Source: Circinella minor
Taxonomy: Eukaryota; Mucoromycota; Mucoromycetes; Mucorales; Lichtheimiaceae
Direction: 5' to 3'
DNA length: 64,000 nt
Assembly (NCBI GenBank): GCA_016758965.1
Contig: JAEPRB010000019.1
Coordinates: 186,001-250,000 of the forward strand
The translations under genes were made by a program, and so were the position numbers. Below are positions 1 to 12,333 of the stretch, piece after piece. The notes beneath the pieces are model-generated. The model was not told the origin of the DNA, ran no database searches, and was given only the letters and a program-made list of their open reading frames with translations. Within the stretch, counting starts at the first letter, position 1; every line of letters begins with the position of its first letter.

Positions 1-1343
1 CTTTACATGAAACCTTCTTTTTTTTTTTTACCAATCGCGGCAGGACCGATGTGAAATACAATAACAAACAAGCATAGAATATCTGATTAGAAGAAATTTC
101 TCTTGGTTTACATAAAAAAAACTTTACTTTAGATGAGGTGTAATTTTATGTTTGCCCTCGTCTATTTTCAATTTTGCTTGTTTTATAAAGTCAAAATAGT
201 CGAGCTTAAACATGAAATTACACCTCAACTGGCCGAAATTTAACAATTCGTTTTCTCCATAAACTGAATTTGGGTTTAAATCATGATGAAAAACCAATCA
301 GCAAAGAATTTCCCATCACCAGGAATTTTTGTGGTTACACCAGTAAAATGTCCGAATGATTTAGTAAAACAATGATCAACTTTGCAAAGATAATTTCTTC
401 ATCAAAGTGAAGAAAGTCATTATCATCTTTAAATCATAGTGCTGTTTAAGATCTCAATTGAAATTATTATATTTTATTTCAAAGAAAATATATAAATTAA
501 TATCTAAATTCTTTTTTAAATTGGGTATACTATATACCAATCATCAACTAAAATAGAAGAACAGTAACAATTGATTTGTTATGTTACAAAGGAACTTTAA
601 GATTTGTAATTTTAAGATACATTTTGTTGTCATTTTACAATTAAACTGTTACGTAAGTGAACCACGATAACACCAGAAATAACTTTTGTTGATTGTCATA
701 ACAAATATATTATTTATTTATCTGAAGATCTTTTTTTTTACTAATAGTATTATTGAATATATAAAATCATGCATGAAATATAAAATCTTAATATACTGTA
801 TTAGTTATCACTCAACGCCACAATTCCTTTTAAAGGCATCCCAATCAATAAGTCTTAACAGAGCTGAATTATAGGAGGTTATTAAATAAAAATAAAAATT
901 TTAACCGATATCACTCAAGCAATTACACCACCGCCAGACAAATCACTATTGTGAGAGTCATCAAGCCTGTGGTCTTCAGATGGCGATAATTGAAATACAA
1001 AATTTCCACTTCTTTTTTTTTTACCATTTTCACTCAAGATCATTGTTCAAATATCCATATTATTACTGCCTGCTTCGAAAATCACGGTGAAGAAAAATAA
1101 AATATAAGTATTTTTCTTGTATACGGTAGATAGCTAAAAAAATGTTTTTTTTTTTTTTTTTTGCATAGCCTATCTCGTGAGGGACAACAAATCAAGCCCG
1201 AATTTTTATATCGTTTCTTATCGTATCTACTATACGTATAGATACGTGCCGTCGGTGATGCCGTTGAATGTAAAAATAATCAATTTTTCTATAAACTGCA
1301 ATCTTATAACTAACTACTTGTTATGCTACCTATGAAAGAAGTC

Positions 1344-1376
<33 letters not shown>

Positions 1377-2570
1377 ACAAACCAGTAAAGTTTAAACGGA
1401 AGTCATATTACACCATGTTCCTATCTTTTGTGTTACGAAAATATATAATCGGTGAGAGAAAGATAAAATTGAACTTTAATCGCAAGCTAGAATATATACA
1501 TTAAACCGTTTCTGTGATATAAGCTGCAATTTTTATTTTCTTATTTTTCCAACTGTAAATAGGTTAAATCCCAGTGATCTTACAGTCTTTTTTTTATAGG
1601 AAAGTTATGTCAAACTCTTTCTTATACTCCTGTCAAAAAGAATAATTATACAACCCAGGAATAATTGACATTATTATTATTATTGCTCTATATAATATCT
1701 TATATATCTAAACATTTCTTCTTGTTAAAATCATTTCATTCACTAGCAGTTTTTGGTATATAGAGCTTTGAAATTTCTAAATTCACACACGATGTACCTA
1801 CTAAAAATAGAGAGTATCCTATCATGCTCTTTATTTCTCTTATATGTGGCTTCATTTTACTAAGCGTAACTACCAAAAGAGGTGTGTATCAAAAGACAGG
1901 ATTATTGTTGCGCATCAAAGAAAAAACGAGGTTTTTTAAATTCCACAATAAATAGAACCCAAGATTTCTCACAATTAAAATGCCTTTTGAAGAGGTGGTG
2001 AGGATAACATTTGGTGTTGTGTTACCCAATGTAAAGAGAGAAAACTTTCATTTTTTTTACCCCACTCTCCAAACTATTTTTTTTTCTCGTAGGACACAAA
2101 AATGGATTTTAATACTAACTAGAATAAATTACAGTTAAAAAAGAACTAACAGAACTATTCAAAAAAGAAATTGCACGAAAAGAAATGTTAATAATAAAAA
2201 TAAAAAACTGTTCAATGCGTTTGTTAATAATGATAGTAAGATATAACAGTTACACTTGTTTTTGAAAAGAAATTATAGAAAAGAACTAGATTATACAAAA
2301 CGATAAGAAACTATAAAAGCTATTATCAGAATTATTTTTGTCTTTATCAATTTCACTATTTTTTTTTCTATATACTTGTATTTAAGCAGGACATTTAAGG
2401 CAAGGGAGCCTGAGAAAGAACGAATAAAAGCAAGAGAATTAAACCTGATTTGACCAGAGTCATTTTAAGGTTCATCTCTTTTTTGAAGAACTATTGACCG
2501 ATGCCAATTAAGTCACCGCATTTAATGCCAAACCGCTAAACAGTTAAACCGAAAACTAAAAACTAAAAAC
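1..2570. other. AT-rich spacer, no gene seen
   Basis: Very AT-rich sequence with several oligo-T tracts, the longest about 30 T ending near 1375. Only short open frames with no recognisable protein. It precedes the first transporter gene. Nothing else can be supported here. Confidence 0.6.
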
Positions 2571-2579
2571 TATATAAAG
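2571..2579 (+). promoter_or_regulatory. TATA box of first transporter gene
   Basis: TATATAAAG lies about 95 bp before the ATG at 2673, just after a short run of repeated AAAACT units. The spacing resembles that of TATA-like boxes before other genes in this window. Confidence 0.5.
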
Positions 2580-2672
2580 TACTGGACTCCTCTTTGTCAT
2601 GTACATGTTGAACTACCACCCCATTTTTATTTTCTAGGCAACTGTATTCCTATTTTGTTGCTTCAGTACACA

Positions 2673-4785
2673 ATGGTTTCAGAAAAAGCAGTTTCAATTA
2701 AACAAGAAAAGGTGGATGCCTACTCGGCAAATGAAGTCGAATATGCATTAGAAGAGGCAAAATCCAAAAAATTCGTTTATTCGCCAGAAGAAAAGAAGTT
2801 GGTAAAGAAAATTAATTGGACTGTCATGCCTCTTGTCTGTGGTATTCTTTTTGTTCAGGTAATAAGAGTGTCATTTTTATGCATACATTACTCTAGCATC
2901 ATCATCAATTACTGTCTTGAGGAAATGCTTTTATTAACTTATCAATTAATTTATTAGTTTATTGACAAATCCACATTGAATTATGCAGGTTTGTAGAAGT
3001 ATGGTACACTATAACCTATATATCGTTTTCTAACGTTTTTCTTTCCTTTTTTCCCTTTTTTCTTTATATAGCTGTAATGAATCTTTATGAGGATACACAT
3101 ATTTCTCAAACTGAATTTTCATGGTTGGGTGCTATTTTCTATGTTGGATATTTAGGTAATTTTACTATAATAACCTATTTTATCTTCGCGTCACAAATTT
3201 GTTAAAGCAAATAGTAAATAATTGGTTACTAATAATCTTCCATTGTCAACAAAAATATACCTTGCTAATATCAACCAGCTTTCCAAATTCCAAATCAATA
3301 CTGTCTTCAACGTTTACCTATCTCGAAATATCTTGGAGCTATTCTCCTTATTTGGGGTGTGTGCCTTGGTTTAATGTCTCTTGGAAGGAACTTTCAAGAA
3401 CTTGCAGGATTACGATTCCTTTTGGGCTTCTGGGAAGCCTCAACCTATCCTTGCATCTTTTTGCTTATCAGCACATTATACCGCCGTCAAGAGCAGGTTA
3501 TCTGGTTTTCTACAATGTTTATTAATAATGCCGCCGCTACAGCTTTTGGTGGTCTGATTGCGTACGGTATCCGTAGCATGCAAGGTCTTCACGGAATCAG
3601 CGCTTGGCAATGGTACGTATTCATGCTAATTTTACAACATGTTTATTCTTCAACATGACTACAAATATTTTGACTAGAGTATTAATTTTTACTTTTAACA
3701 TTTTTATTATTATGATTTTGTTAGGTGTAGTAAGTATTTTTGAACATTTTTTATGAAATATAGTTTAACTAGTAGTAGCTTCGACATATACCATATCATA
3801 CATTGTTGCTAATATTTATCTCTTGTAAAGTGATCATCTGGGGTGTAATCACCTTTGTGTTAGGTATCGCATTCTTTTTCTTTTTAGCAGATCATCCCAA
3901 ATCTCGCTGGTTTCGTTTGACAGCTGAAGAAGAACTAATCGTAGAAGAACGTCTCCGAGATAACACCGTTGTTCAAAATCCAGTTGTTAACATGGCTCAT
4001 ATCAAAGAAGGCTTAAGAGATCCAAGATTTTATTGCTACATTGGTATCTCGTTCTTCTGTAACCTTCAAAATGGTTCTGTTACAATCTTCAGCTCTCAAA
4101 TTATTTCTCAGATGGGCTTTAGTGTAAGTTGAAAAGCGCTAATATATGGATATATATCATAGAACATTGAAAAAAAAACAGGTGCGAAAAAAAAATGCTT
4201 ATTAAAAACTTTGAACTTCTATTCCAATAGGACCTTAATTCTATTCTCTTAAATATTCCCTATGGTGTTTCTATTGCAATTTTACTTGCTGGTGCAATGA
4301 TGGCGAGTCGCCGTTGGGATGAAATCGGCTACGTTGGTGCAGCATGGGGTATGATTACATTCTTAGGTGCTTTGCTTCTTTGCGTCATTCCCGGCGGTGG
4401 TGGTAAGCTTTCCGGCTTGTATTTGTCTGCTAGCAGTCCAATTTATGTCATGTTGCAAACTTCAATCTCCAGCAATGTCACAGGATATACAAAGAAAATT
4501 TTTTACACTGGTGGTAACTTGGCAGCCTACTGCGTAGGCAACTTTGTGGGTCCTTTAATGATGGTTGAATCCACTGCTCCAAGATATATTGGACCGATGA
4601 TTGGCTACATGGTTGCGGATATCTTGGCAGTTGTGCTCTTCTTATATGTACGCTGGTCGCTCAAACGTGAAAATGAACGTCGTGAAAAACTTAGAGAAGA
4701 AGGAAAAATTCCACCTTCTGATGCCGCAAGACAAGACATCGATCTGACTGATAAAGAAGACTTGAACTTTGTATATAAGCCTTAA
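2673..4785 (+). CDS. ACS-type MFS transporter, copy 1
   Basis: Predicted 12-TM plasma-membrane permease of the anion:cation symporter family (Dal5 allantoate / Tna1 nicotinate type); the substrate cannot be read from sequence. Exons: 2673-2858, 2958-2988, 3072-3155, 3279-3612, 3725-3729, 3831-4123, 4231-4785, giving 495 aa, normal for the family. Visible family signatures are RFLLGFWEASTYP followed by YRRQEQ in the first half, PKSRWFRLT in the central loop, and GYTKKIFYTGGN then GNFVGPLM in the second half. The tail is charged. The fifth exon is only 5 nt (GTGTA); it is required to join phase 2 to phase 1 and restores Trp-Cys-Met, as in copy 4. An open frame begins at a TTG at 2655, but the first ATG is 2673. 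Head of an array of paralogues. Confidence 0.88.
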
Positions 4786-5204
4786 TAATAATTCAAGTAT
4801 CTTTTATAAATTTATTTTAGTGTACTGTTATATACCTTCCCTCCATTCACACACATCTTTACACAAACGCACACACGCACTTGTATATTAGCGTATTTTA
4901 TATTTCTTTATTTACTTATTATAGATGCTGAAAAAAAAGATAATAATAGGCACACATGTTGACCATGTAAATTTATTTCTTTCCGCTATTGAGTATATCA
5001 TTTTTATTACTGTCGTCTTGCCCAACATTTTTTTTTTTTGCATTTTATTGTACATTATGATTTATATTTCCACTACTTAAATCATATGGAATTGTGCTGT
5101 AGATAATGAAAAAGACAGAGGTATAAAAAATTACCGCAAATGGTATATCTAATCAGTAATCGGGTGTAACGTGAAAAAAATCTTATTTGTAATTAAAACA
5201 GAGT

Positions 5205-5235
<31 letters not shown>

Positions 5236-5453
5236 CAAATAATAATATCTGGGTATAGTAGAAAATGCAATATCCAATCATGAAATTAAGAAAAACACAA
5301 CAAGTGGTAGAGCGAGTTATTACTTTCGTATTTTTTTACAACAATTTTGATAAGCATATCAATAAAATACATTCCATATAAGTTACTAATGTGGCGAATC
5401 CTAATTATTCTCATGTTTTTGACTCAGGTAGCACAAAAAACATAAATGTGATC
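4786..5453. other. Spacer, no gene seen
   Basis: AT-rich 3' region of the first transporter, with an oligo-T tract of about 30 near 5206-5235. No coding signal. Confidence 0.5.
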
Positions 5454-5466
5454 TCGACCTTATTTA
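5454..5466. repeat. Target-site duplication, left copy
   Basis: TCGACCTTATTTA, repeated exactly at 6525-6537. The pair brackets a LINE-derived segment, as expected of a target-primed insertion. Confidence 0.8.
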
Positions 5467-6524
5467 GGTTAAAATTTATTGTTTTATTTATGGGAAGACT
5501 AATTTGACCTGCGCCTATAGGCATATGGTCGCTTCCTTGCGGTACATTAAGGGGTAGAAAATAGTATATATACAAAGAGAAAGAGTGGAGGTATTAACTG
5601 AAAAAACCCTCAAGAAGGGAAAAAGTTAAACTAGTGTAGGAACAAGAGAAAATATGTAAAAGATAAAGAGAATATAAGAGAAAAAGAGAAAAAAGGAGGG
5701 GGTGGAGGATAAGGAAGTGAGATCAAGGGATGTTAATAACGAATTGATGATATACTTGGTAGCTTATTGAGTATGGGGAGGGGGGAGAGGCGAAGAAACT
5801 ATGGCGTCCTCAGGGTTTGGTTCATCTTCATTAAAGTCATCATCATGATGACTTAAACGGTCAATTTCGCGGAGAACATTAATGAGAGCTGGCCATGTTT
5901 TTTTCCATTTTCCAAGTGACAAACCAATTTCAGAGCGCGGGAGGCGGTTGATAATGAAATCTATAGGCTGGAGTTCTGGAGGCAATATGGGAAGGCTACC
6001 AAATGTATTGTTAAGATCATCAAGTAGTGGCTGAAGCATAGGACAGGATTTGTAGTGTTCTCGGTTGGCTGCTATGAAACCACAACGACAATTTTTAAGT
6101 GGATAAGATGGTAGCCAATGTATACGCCATTTTACTAATCGATGCCGATCACGCGGAAAAGCTGGTAGATAAAGTATTGGGTCGATTATACTGTTATGTC
6201 GAAGACAGCGTATTGTTTTACGTTTGGTGCTAAGATTCTGGTATTCCTCATCTCGTTTTTGTTCAATTGCTTTGTGGACTGGATCTTTTGGTGGACTGGT
6301 GCTGTTTTTTAATCTGTTATGGAGCTGATAAAATGGGTTATTTGAGGTGAGATGTTTCCATTGTTTGTCACAGTTTTTATCCCAAAGAAAAGATAATTCA
6401 ATTGATCGGGCTAGTGTAATTACTGGAAGCTCTTGAAGTCGGGCTACAAATTTTAGCTGTAGAGTACGGACCCTATGTTGAATCGAAAGAATGTTCGCCA
6501 GTGCCATAGGTACTATGGTTGGGA
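5467..6524 (-). mobile_element. 5'-truncated LINE insertion
   Basis: About 1.06 kb inserted in minus orientation between perfect 13-bp direct repeats. Read on the minus strand it enters directly inside an open frame (5' truncation, typical of LINEs). It then runs about 300 bp of 3' untranslated sequence rich in pyrimidines and ends in an A-rich tail at the 5467 side. It lies between transporter copies 1 and 2. The intact frame and exact duplication suggest a fairly recent insertion. Confidence 0.8.
5764..6524 (-). pseudogene. C-terminal remnant of LINE ORF2
   Basis: An uninterrupted frame of about 253 codons that enters at the insertion boundary; the first internal ATG is at 6507. I read it as the region downstream of reverse transcriptase in fungal LINE polyproteins. 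It contains RLVKWRIHWLPSYPLKNCRC followed by a His and a further Cys (Cys-x-Cys...His...Cys), like the zinc-binding C-terminus of such proteins. There is no reverse transcriptase or endonuclease domain, so it cannot act on its own. The family assignment rests on recognition of the motif, not a search. Confidence 0.65.
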
Positions 6525-6537
6525 TCGACCTTATTTA
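6525..6537. repeat. Target-site duplication, right copy
   Basis: Exact second copy of TCGACCTTATTTA; see 5454-5466. Confidence 0.8.
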
Positions 6538-7687
6538 TCTCATTATTTACTGGTAATTGTTACTCAATAATTTTTTGGATTGAAAATGCTACCTGAGAAG
6601 CTCACATAGCTAAAAGAAAACAACAACGATAATATTATTTTTATCAATATAAATATAAAGCTATTTACTGTTATCCTGTTGCTGAGCGAAGAATTTATTT
6701 ACGAGGGTGTATGAAAAACCAAAAACTCTAGTACGTGGGTGCATTATTTGTATTATAATAATTTTAGTTTCAATTTTAAGAAAGCACGCCACAACATAAT
6801 TTCTCTTGTAGATCATTATGCTTTCGATTGTCACGTTCAGTGATAAATAATTATTATTTTATAAAAATTAAAATCTCTTGGCAAACAATATATGTTCATT
6901 ATCTTTCTCCTTTCTTTTACTATATGGTAGCTTATATTTATTGTGTTTCCAAATAAGCGAGAAAAATGACACTTTTTGCTTGTTAAACATTATTTTTTCC
7001 ATTTAAAGTTATAATACATCTCAAGTCTATCTAGACCTATTACAAGTGACGGTAACTGTTGCCACACTGTATTTTAAATAAATACATAGTTCATTAGTAG
7101 CTAGTGTAATAGGGGATATACATCACTTCCCTTGGCCATCACAAGTCTATGACGTTTTTTTACAACTTTTTAAGCATTTCTGTATAACATATCCAATACG
7201 TACGTGCTTTTTTTTTTTACGTCTGATTTTCCATTTTCTCTATGAAATTTTATGCAACTCTCAAACTGTAGATGCTATTCTGTCAGTTATATTTTTTTAA
7301 TAAGCTTAATATAACGTATTTGAATAGTCACATTAATCGCATAGGTAACAATGAACATTTATAGGAAGTCATCCTTTAGGTTAATAAAGATATTCCGCTT
7401 GTGCAGTCCTCAACAACGTTTGCTCAGTTATAAGTTGCTTTTACATATTAACAGTACCACAAAAGGATTCCAGAGTTTTTAAAGCTACTCTCATAGAGTA
7501 AAACTTAATAGGCAAAGCAATAGGCAAATCCGTAAGAAATAATTCTGTGCTCTAGGAACCAATACAATTCAAACAATACAACTAAAAATACATTTAAAAT
7601 AATAGTTTTGCCTTTTGAATTACATAATACTGTAGTTTGTCAGTGGTATAGAGTTCCTGTCGGATATGTTGTTTCGTTAATAACGTT
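6538..7687. other. Spacer, no gene seen
   Basis: AT-rich, no coding signal and no recognisable repeat. Confidence 0.5.
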
Positions 7688-7689
7688 TA

Positions 7690-8397
7690 TCACCACGGCT
7701 AAAAATTGCATGCAATTACCTAATTCTCTATGAATATGAATCTATAGGTTATGAAATGCCATGCTTCTCTATGGATATGCATGAAAAAAGACAATCATTC
7801 ATTTTCATGGAAATAAATCCATGGATCTCTATTACAAAAAAATAATGAATCTGAAGGACAATGTATGACTCTGAATAATATATGAATCTGCATAAAACTG
7901 AACAAATATCTATAAAAAAAATATCTATGAATATGAATGAAAATGCATGCTTTGTAAATATGAATGATAATCTATGAAATCGCATACTTATACTTTGTGA
8001 ACCTATGATCGTTTGACCAGAAGTAGCATTCCCACGCACTTCTTTTACTACTTTTCTCATCATCTCATATAGTTAATGATCCACAAAAAGAAAATTTTAT
8101 TATTCAAAGTGCCTATCATAATATAGTAGAAGTGGTTTCAGCCATGTTATAGCCACAGTATAATGCTTATGTTCATAAAGTAAAATATATATCATTAAAA
8201 AACTAGGTGCTGAAAATCTATGAACCTGAATGAATCTATTGCTTATTAATTTATGAATATCTATGAATATCTAATATAATCCTCGTTGATCTATGAATCT
8301 GCATGAAATGACACTTTTCATAGAGATTCATGTCGTTAGTGATCATGTAGATTCATGGAAATCCATTCATTTCTAGTACTCGTTTTAGCCGTGGTGA
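7690..8397. mobile_element. 708-bp TIR element (MITE-like), copy 1
   Basis: Begins TCACCACGGCTAAAA and ends with its exact 15-bp reverse complement. It is flanked by TA on both sides (7688-7689 and 8398-8399), as for Tc1/mariner-type elements. The interior is built of many variants of a TCTATGAAT-like word in both orientations, so the strand can fold back on itself. No credible transposase; the 104-codon minus-strand frame is made of the repeat words. An almost identical copy is at 18556-19262, with one internal substitution seen (8080). Confidence 0.85.
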
Positions 8398-8399
8398 TA

Positions 8400-9908
8400 T
8401 ATATATCCCATAATGTGTAGGGTATACTATGTAGATTTTGTATATGAAAATCATTTGGTAAGTATTGATTGACCTGTTAACATTTGCCAACATGTTTTTT
8501 TTTTCACTTGAACTGGATCACCTTATATGTAACTCTCTTTACATTCGGCAACATTGTGTTGTCACATTGCTATAAAAACAATCAACTTGAAGCATCTTAC
8601 GTATGGTAGTTCTAGAATTTGGCGGAATTACCATGTTTGGATTTTAGATATCTTGACACAATTAGTTATTGGCGTAACAAAGCACATCCTTCTGGACAGT
8701 TCTTTGTGAATACTCAAAACGTATAATAATGTTGTAACGTATTCCTCAACTTGTAAGCTGTGTACCATAATTATATTGCAGAGACCATCGATGATAAGGA
8801 AACATAAAAAAAAATAATAATAAAAAGAACTGCATCTGGTTTGATGTGCCGAAAAGGGAAGAAACATTGATCTGCCTTGCTTCGTAAGTACTGTCACATA
8901 CCTTTATTATTCTATTATGTCAATTGGTGTGCTGTATAAAGAAGCAATGATTTCATTGAGTTTTTTTCCTGACATATCATAATAGTCATCGGGGTATTAT
9001 GTTTTCAGTTTGCTTACTGGTGAGTTAATATGGATCAGAATCTTGATTGTGAATTAGAGCTAGAAGAAGCGATATACTATTAGTAAAATAATGAAGGAAC
9101 AAAAAAGACATGGGTGTTTCAGTCAGTCACAGAAACTTTCATTCTACTGGGCCAGCAACTTATATTATTCACGAAAATAACTACTGGGCTATAAAATGGG
9201 CTGATCTTCAAACTTTTCATCGGTCTTCCGTTGATTTCATATTATAAGTATAGGAGAGAAACATTTTTAAAAAATGATAATGATGCCTTATCTCCCGGGT
9301 ACTTCACTCAAACGATTTGTTTTGTTTAATAAGTAGCAAAAAAGGAAAAAAAAAGTACTGTAAAGTATTGCACATGATCTGAAAGTACTATTATAGAGTA
9401 GAAGATATATTCTTGGAATAAACCTTATTAATTAGGTACTCCAATTTTAAAGTAACACAATTCCGTGGAAAGAACCTTGGTAAAAATCATTCGTCATTTG
9501 CATCAGCGATAACGTTTCAATATACTCTATCTTTGTTGAAATCCCAGTTTTGAATGAGGTTTTATATCCTCCATGATGTATGGTTTTCACCAAATAATCA
9601 AACAAGTAAAATACTTTTTATATATATAATCAGTTATTAACTTTGTGTGCTAATATATAGACGATAACAGATATGAGCGGTAACGATTATATACACCATA
9701 GTAACTGTTGCTGTCATACGAGAAGGAAGGTTATTTAGCATCAATATAACTAATAATCCGCTTACTAGCTAATAAAAGGACATTTGTAACACGTTAACCA
9801 AAGCTTAATAAAACTATTAAAATGGTGGAAGAAATTGGCATCATGGATCAAAGAAGTTATTGCAAATACTCGCTGTCTTTCCTGAATTTTTGACTGTCCT
9901 TGCCCATT
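8400..9908. other. Spacer, no gene seen
   Basis: AT-rich. A minus-strand open frame at 8628-8897 begins with a GTG and has no recognisable protein. Confidence 0.45.
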
Positions 9909-12333
9909 ATGGATGAAAAGTTGGAAATTTCAAAAAACGAAAAGGCACCTCCAGATATCAGCGAAATTGATAACCTTTCTGAAAAAGGCTTAAACAACGA
10001 TGCACGTCCACCAAAGTTCAGGAAAAGTCCAGAAGAAGCAAAACTTGTTAGGTAGGTTACAATGCGAATTCGAATTATACATGTATAATGTTTTTTCTTT
10101 TTTCTTTTTGCGGATGCTAACATGATATCATTGCATAATAAAAAAGAAAGATCAACTTTGCGTTGATGCCGCTTATTTGTTCATGTCTCTTCATTCAGGT
10201 AAAAGCCGCGTTTTTTTATTATCTTTTTAACCGAATAATATATTTATTCTTGAGTTGTATATTTATAGTTTATTGATAAATCAACTCTATCTTATGCGTC
10301 AGTTATGGTAAGTGCTCTAGTTTAACAAATCTTTTTTTTTCTAGATGCTAACTTTTTTTTGTTTTCGGTGTGAATCTAAAAGGGTTTATATGAGGATACT
10401 GGTATGTTTATTTTCTTTTACTTAATGTCGTTAAACGATGAATTTCACTTTTTAATAAAATCGTATCGTATTGAAATAGGCATAAGTCAAAATCAATTTA
10501 GCTGGCTTGGATCGATCTTCTATGTTGGCTATCTGGGTAAGGAATAAAATTTAATGGAAGATGTATCACATTATATATGATTATAACAGTTGAAAACTAC
10601 TAGAATAATCTTACTAACATTATATAATTCAATTATATAGCATTCCAAGTCCCTAATAATTTCTTACTCCAAAAGTTCCCATTGTCGCATTATCTTGGAT
10701 CGATTTTGATCATTTGGGGCGCGTGTCTTGGCTGCACTGCACTTGCAAATGACTTCTCTAGTTTAGCTGGTCTCAGATTTTTGCTCGGTTTTTGGGAGGG
10801 CTCAACATATCCATGTATGTATATAATAACGATTTTGTTTGGGAGAGTTGGATACTAACTTGAAGGATGTATATCGATAGCCATTTTTTTGCTTTTGAGC
10901 ACATTGTATAGGAGGTCTGAGCAATCTATTTGGTTTGGTGTGTTATATATATGTAATGCTGTAAGCATTGCTGGTAAGTAAATTTTCAAATTAACGATAC
11001 TATTCATTATATGAAGTATTACTTTTATAAACAAAGCCATTCAATATAGTGGGAGGATTCATTGGATACGGCATTGGTTATATGGATGGAATGCGAGGCA
11101 TATCTGCATGGAAGTATGCGAGTGAGTATTTGATTTAAAAATGTGTAAAGCTTGATTATTTATTACATACTTTTGTGGATCGACTAACATTGGTTTTATT
11201 TTTTTAAAAAAAAGTGATTATTTGGGGCTCTCTAACAGCTTTATTAGGGGTCGCATTCTTTTTCTTCTTACCAGATAAACCAAAATCACGTTGGTTTAGA
11301 CTTACAAGTAACGAAGAAAAATTAGTGGATGATCGAACCCTCGACAATGCGGTGGTCCAAAGCCGAAAGTTTAAGAAAGAACATATTTATGAAGCTTTAC
11401 GTGAACCCAGACTATATTGTTATATGCTCATTTCACTTTTCCTCAACTTGCAAAATGGAACTATGACGATCTTTTCGAATCAATTTATTGTTGATATGGG
11501 ATTTACGGTAACCATTTTTTTTTTGTAGCATACTTTTTCTTTTCTAACGATACATACTAAATTAATATATTATTTACTTTATTAGAGACTGGAATCGGTT
11601 CTTCTTAATATACCAAATGGCGCTTCTATAATTATACTACTCAGTATTTTAATTTTCTTGAGCCAGAAGTATAATGATGTAGCCTACTGCGGTGCTGCAT
11701 TTAGTATTGTATCAATGATTGGTGCTCTACTTTTGTGTGTGATTCCTAGCGGCGGTCCCAAACTTATTGGACTCTATCTTTCAGCAACCAGGTATATATA
11801 TCGGAATGGTTATATGAAAAGAATATGTTATAATTGTTGGACGTGGCAAGAAAAGACTTAACGTAAGATTTCAATTGAAATATTTAGTCCACCAGGTGCT
11901 ATGCTTAACACCTCCATCTCACATAATGTCGCTGGGTATACAAAGAAATTTTTTTACAATGGCGTCAACATGATTTTTTATTGCATTGGTAACTTTGTAG
12001 GTCCTCTGATGATGGCCCAGAGTACGGTATGTACCTACTTTTATTGAGAAAGAAGAAAGATTATAGAATATTTATCTTCAATGATTTCATTGTATGGTAA
12101 CTAATTATATATAATTTGCTTAGGCTCCAAGATATATCCCTGGAATGGCTGCGTATGTTGTTGCTGACTTTTTAGCCGCATTACTGTTCTTATATCTTCG
12201 TTGGAGTTACAAACGCGAGAACGTACGCCGTCAAAAGCTTATCGAAGATGGCAATGTCCCACCTCCGGCAAAGAATCGTGAAGAATTGGATCTTACAGAT
12301 AAGGAGGATATCTACTTTCAATACCGCTTGTAA
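9909..12333 (+). CDS. ACS-type MFS transporter, copy 2
   Basis: Same permease family as copy 1, substrate unknown. Twelve exons: 9909-10051, 10147-10198, 10269-10307, 10383-10401, 10480-10536, 10641-10814, 10881-10973, 11050-11121, 11215-11507, 11586-11791, 11888-12026, 12124-12333. They join in frame to 498 aa with canonical GT-AG borders throughout. Motifs: RFLLGFWEGSTYP, PKSRWFRLT, GYTKKFFYNG, NFVGPLMM, and a charged C-terminal tail ending in NREELDLTDKED. It has the most introns of the five intact copies, including one after SATR not seen in the others; exon 4 is only 19 nt. The ATG chosen is the only one that leaves an acidic cytoplasmic N-terminus like that of the sister genes. Confidence 0.87.

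Noticed and set aside
2655..2672. Earlier in-frame start of transporter copy 1
   Set aside because: The codon is TTG. The first ATG, at 2673, gives an N-terminus like those of the sister copies.
7749..8063. 104-codon minus-strand frame, also at 18615-18929
   Set aside because: Lies within the inverted-repeat element and is made of its repeated words. It is identical in both copies because the copies are recent, and it has no transposase features.
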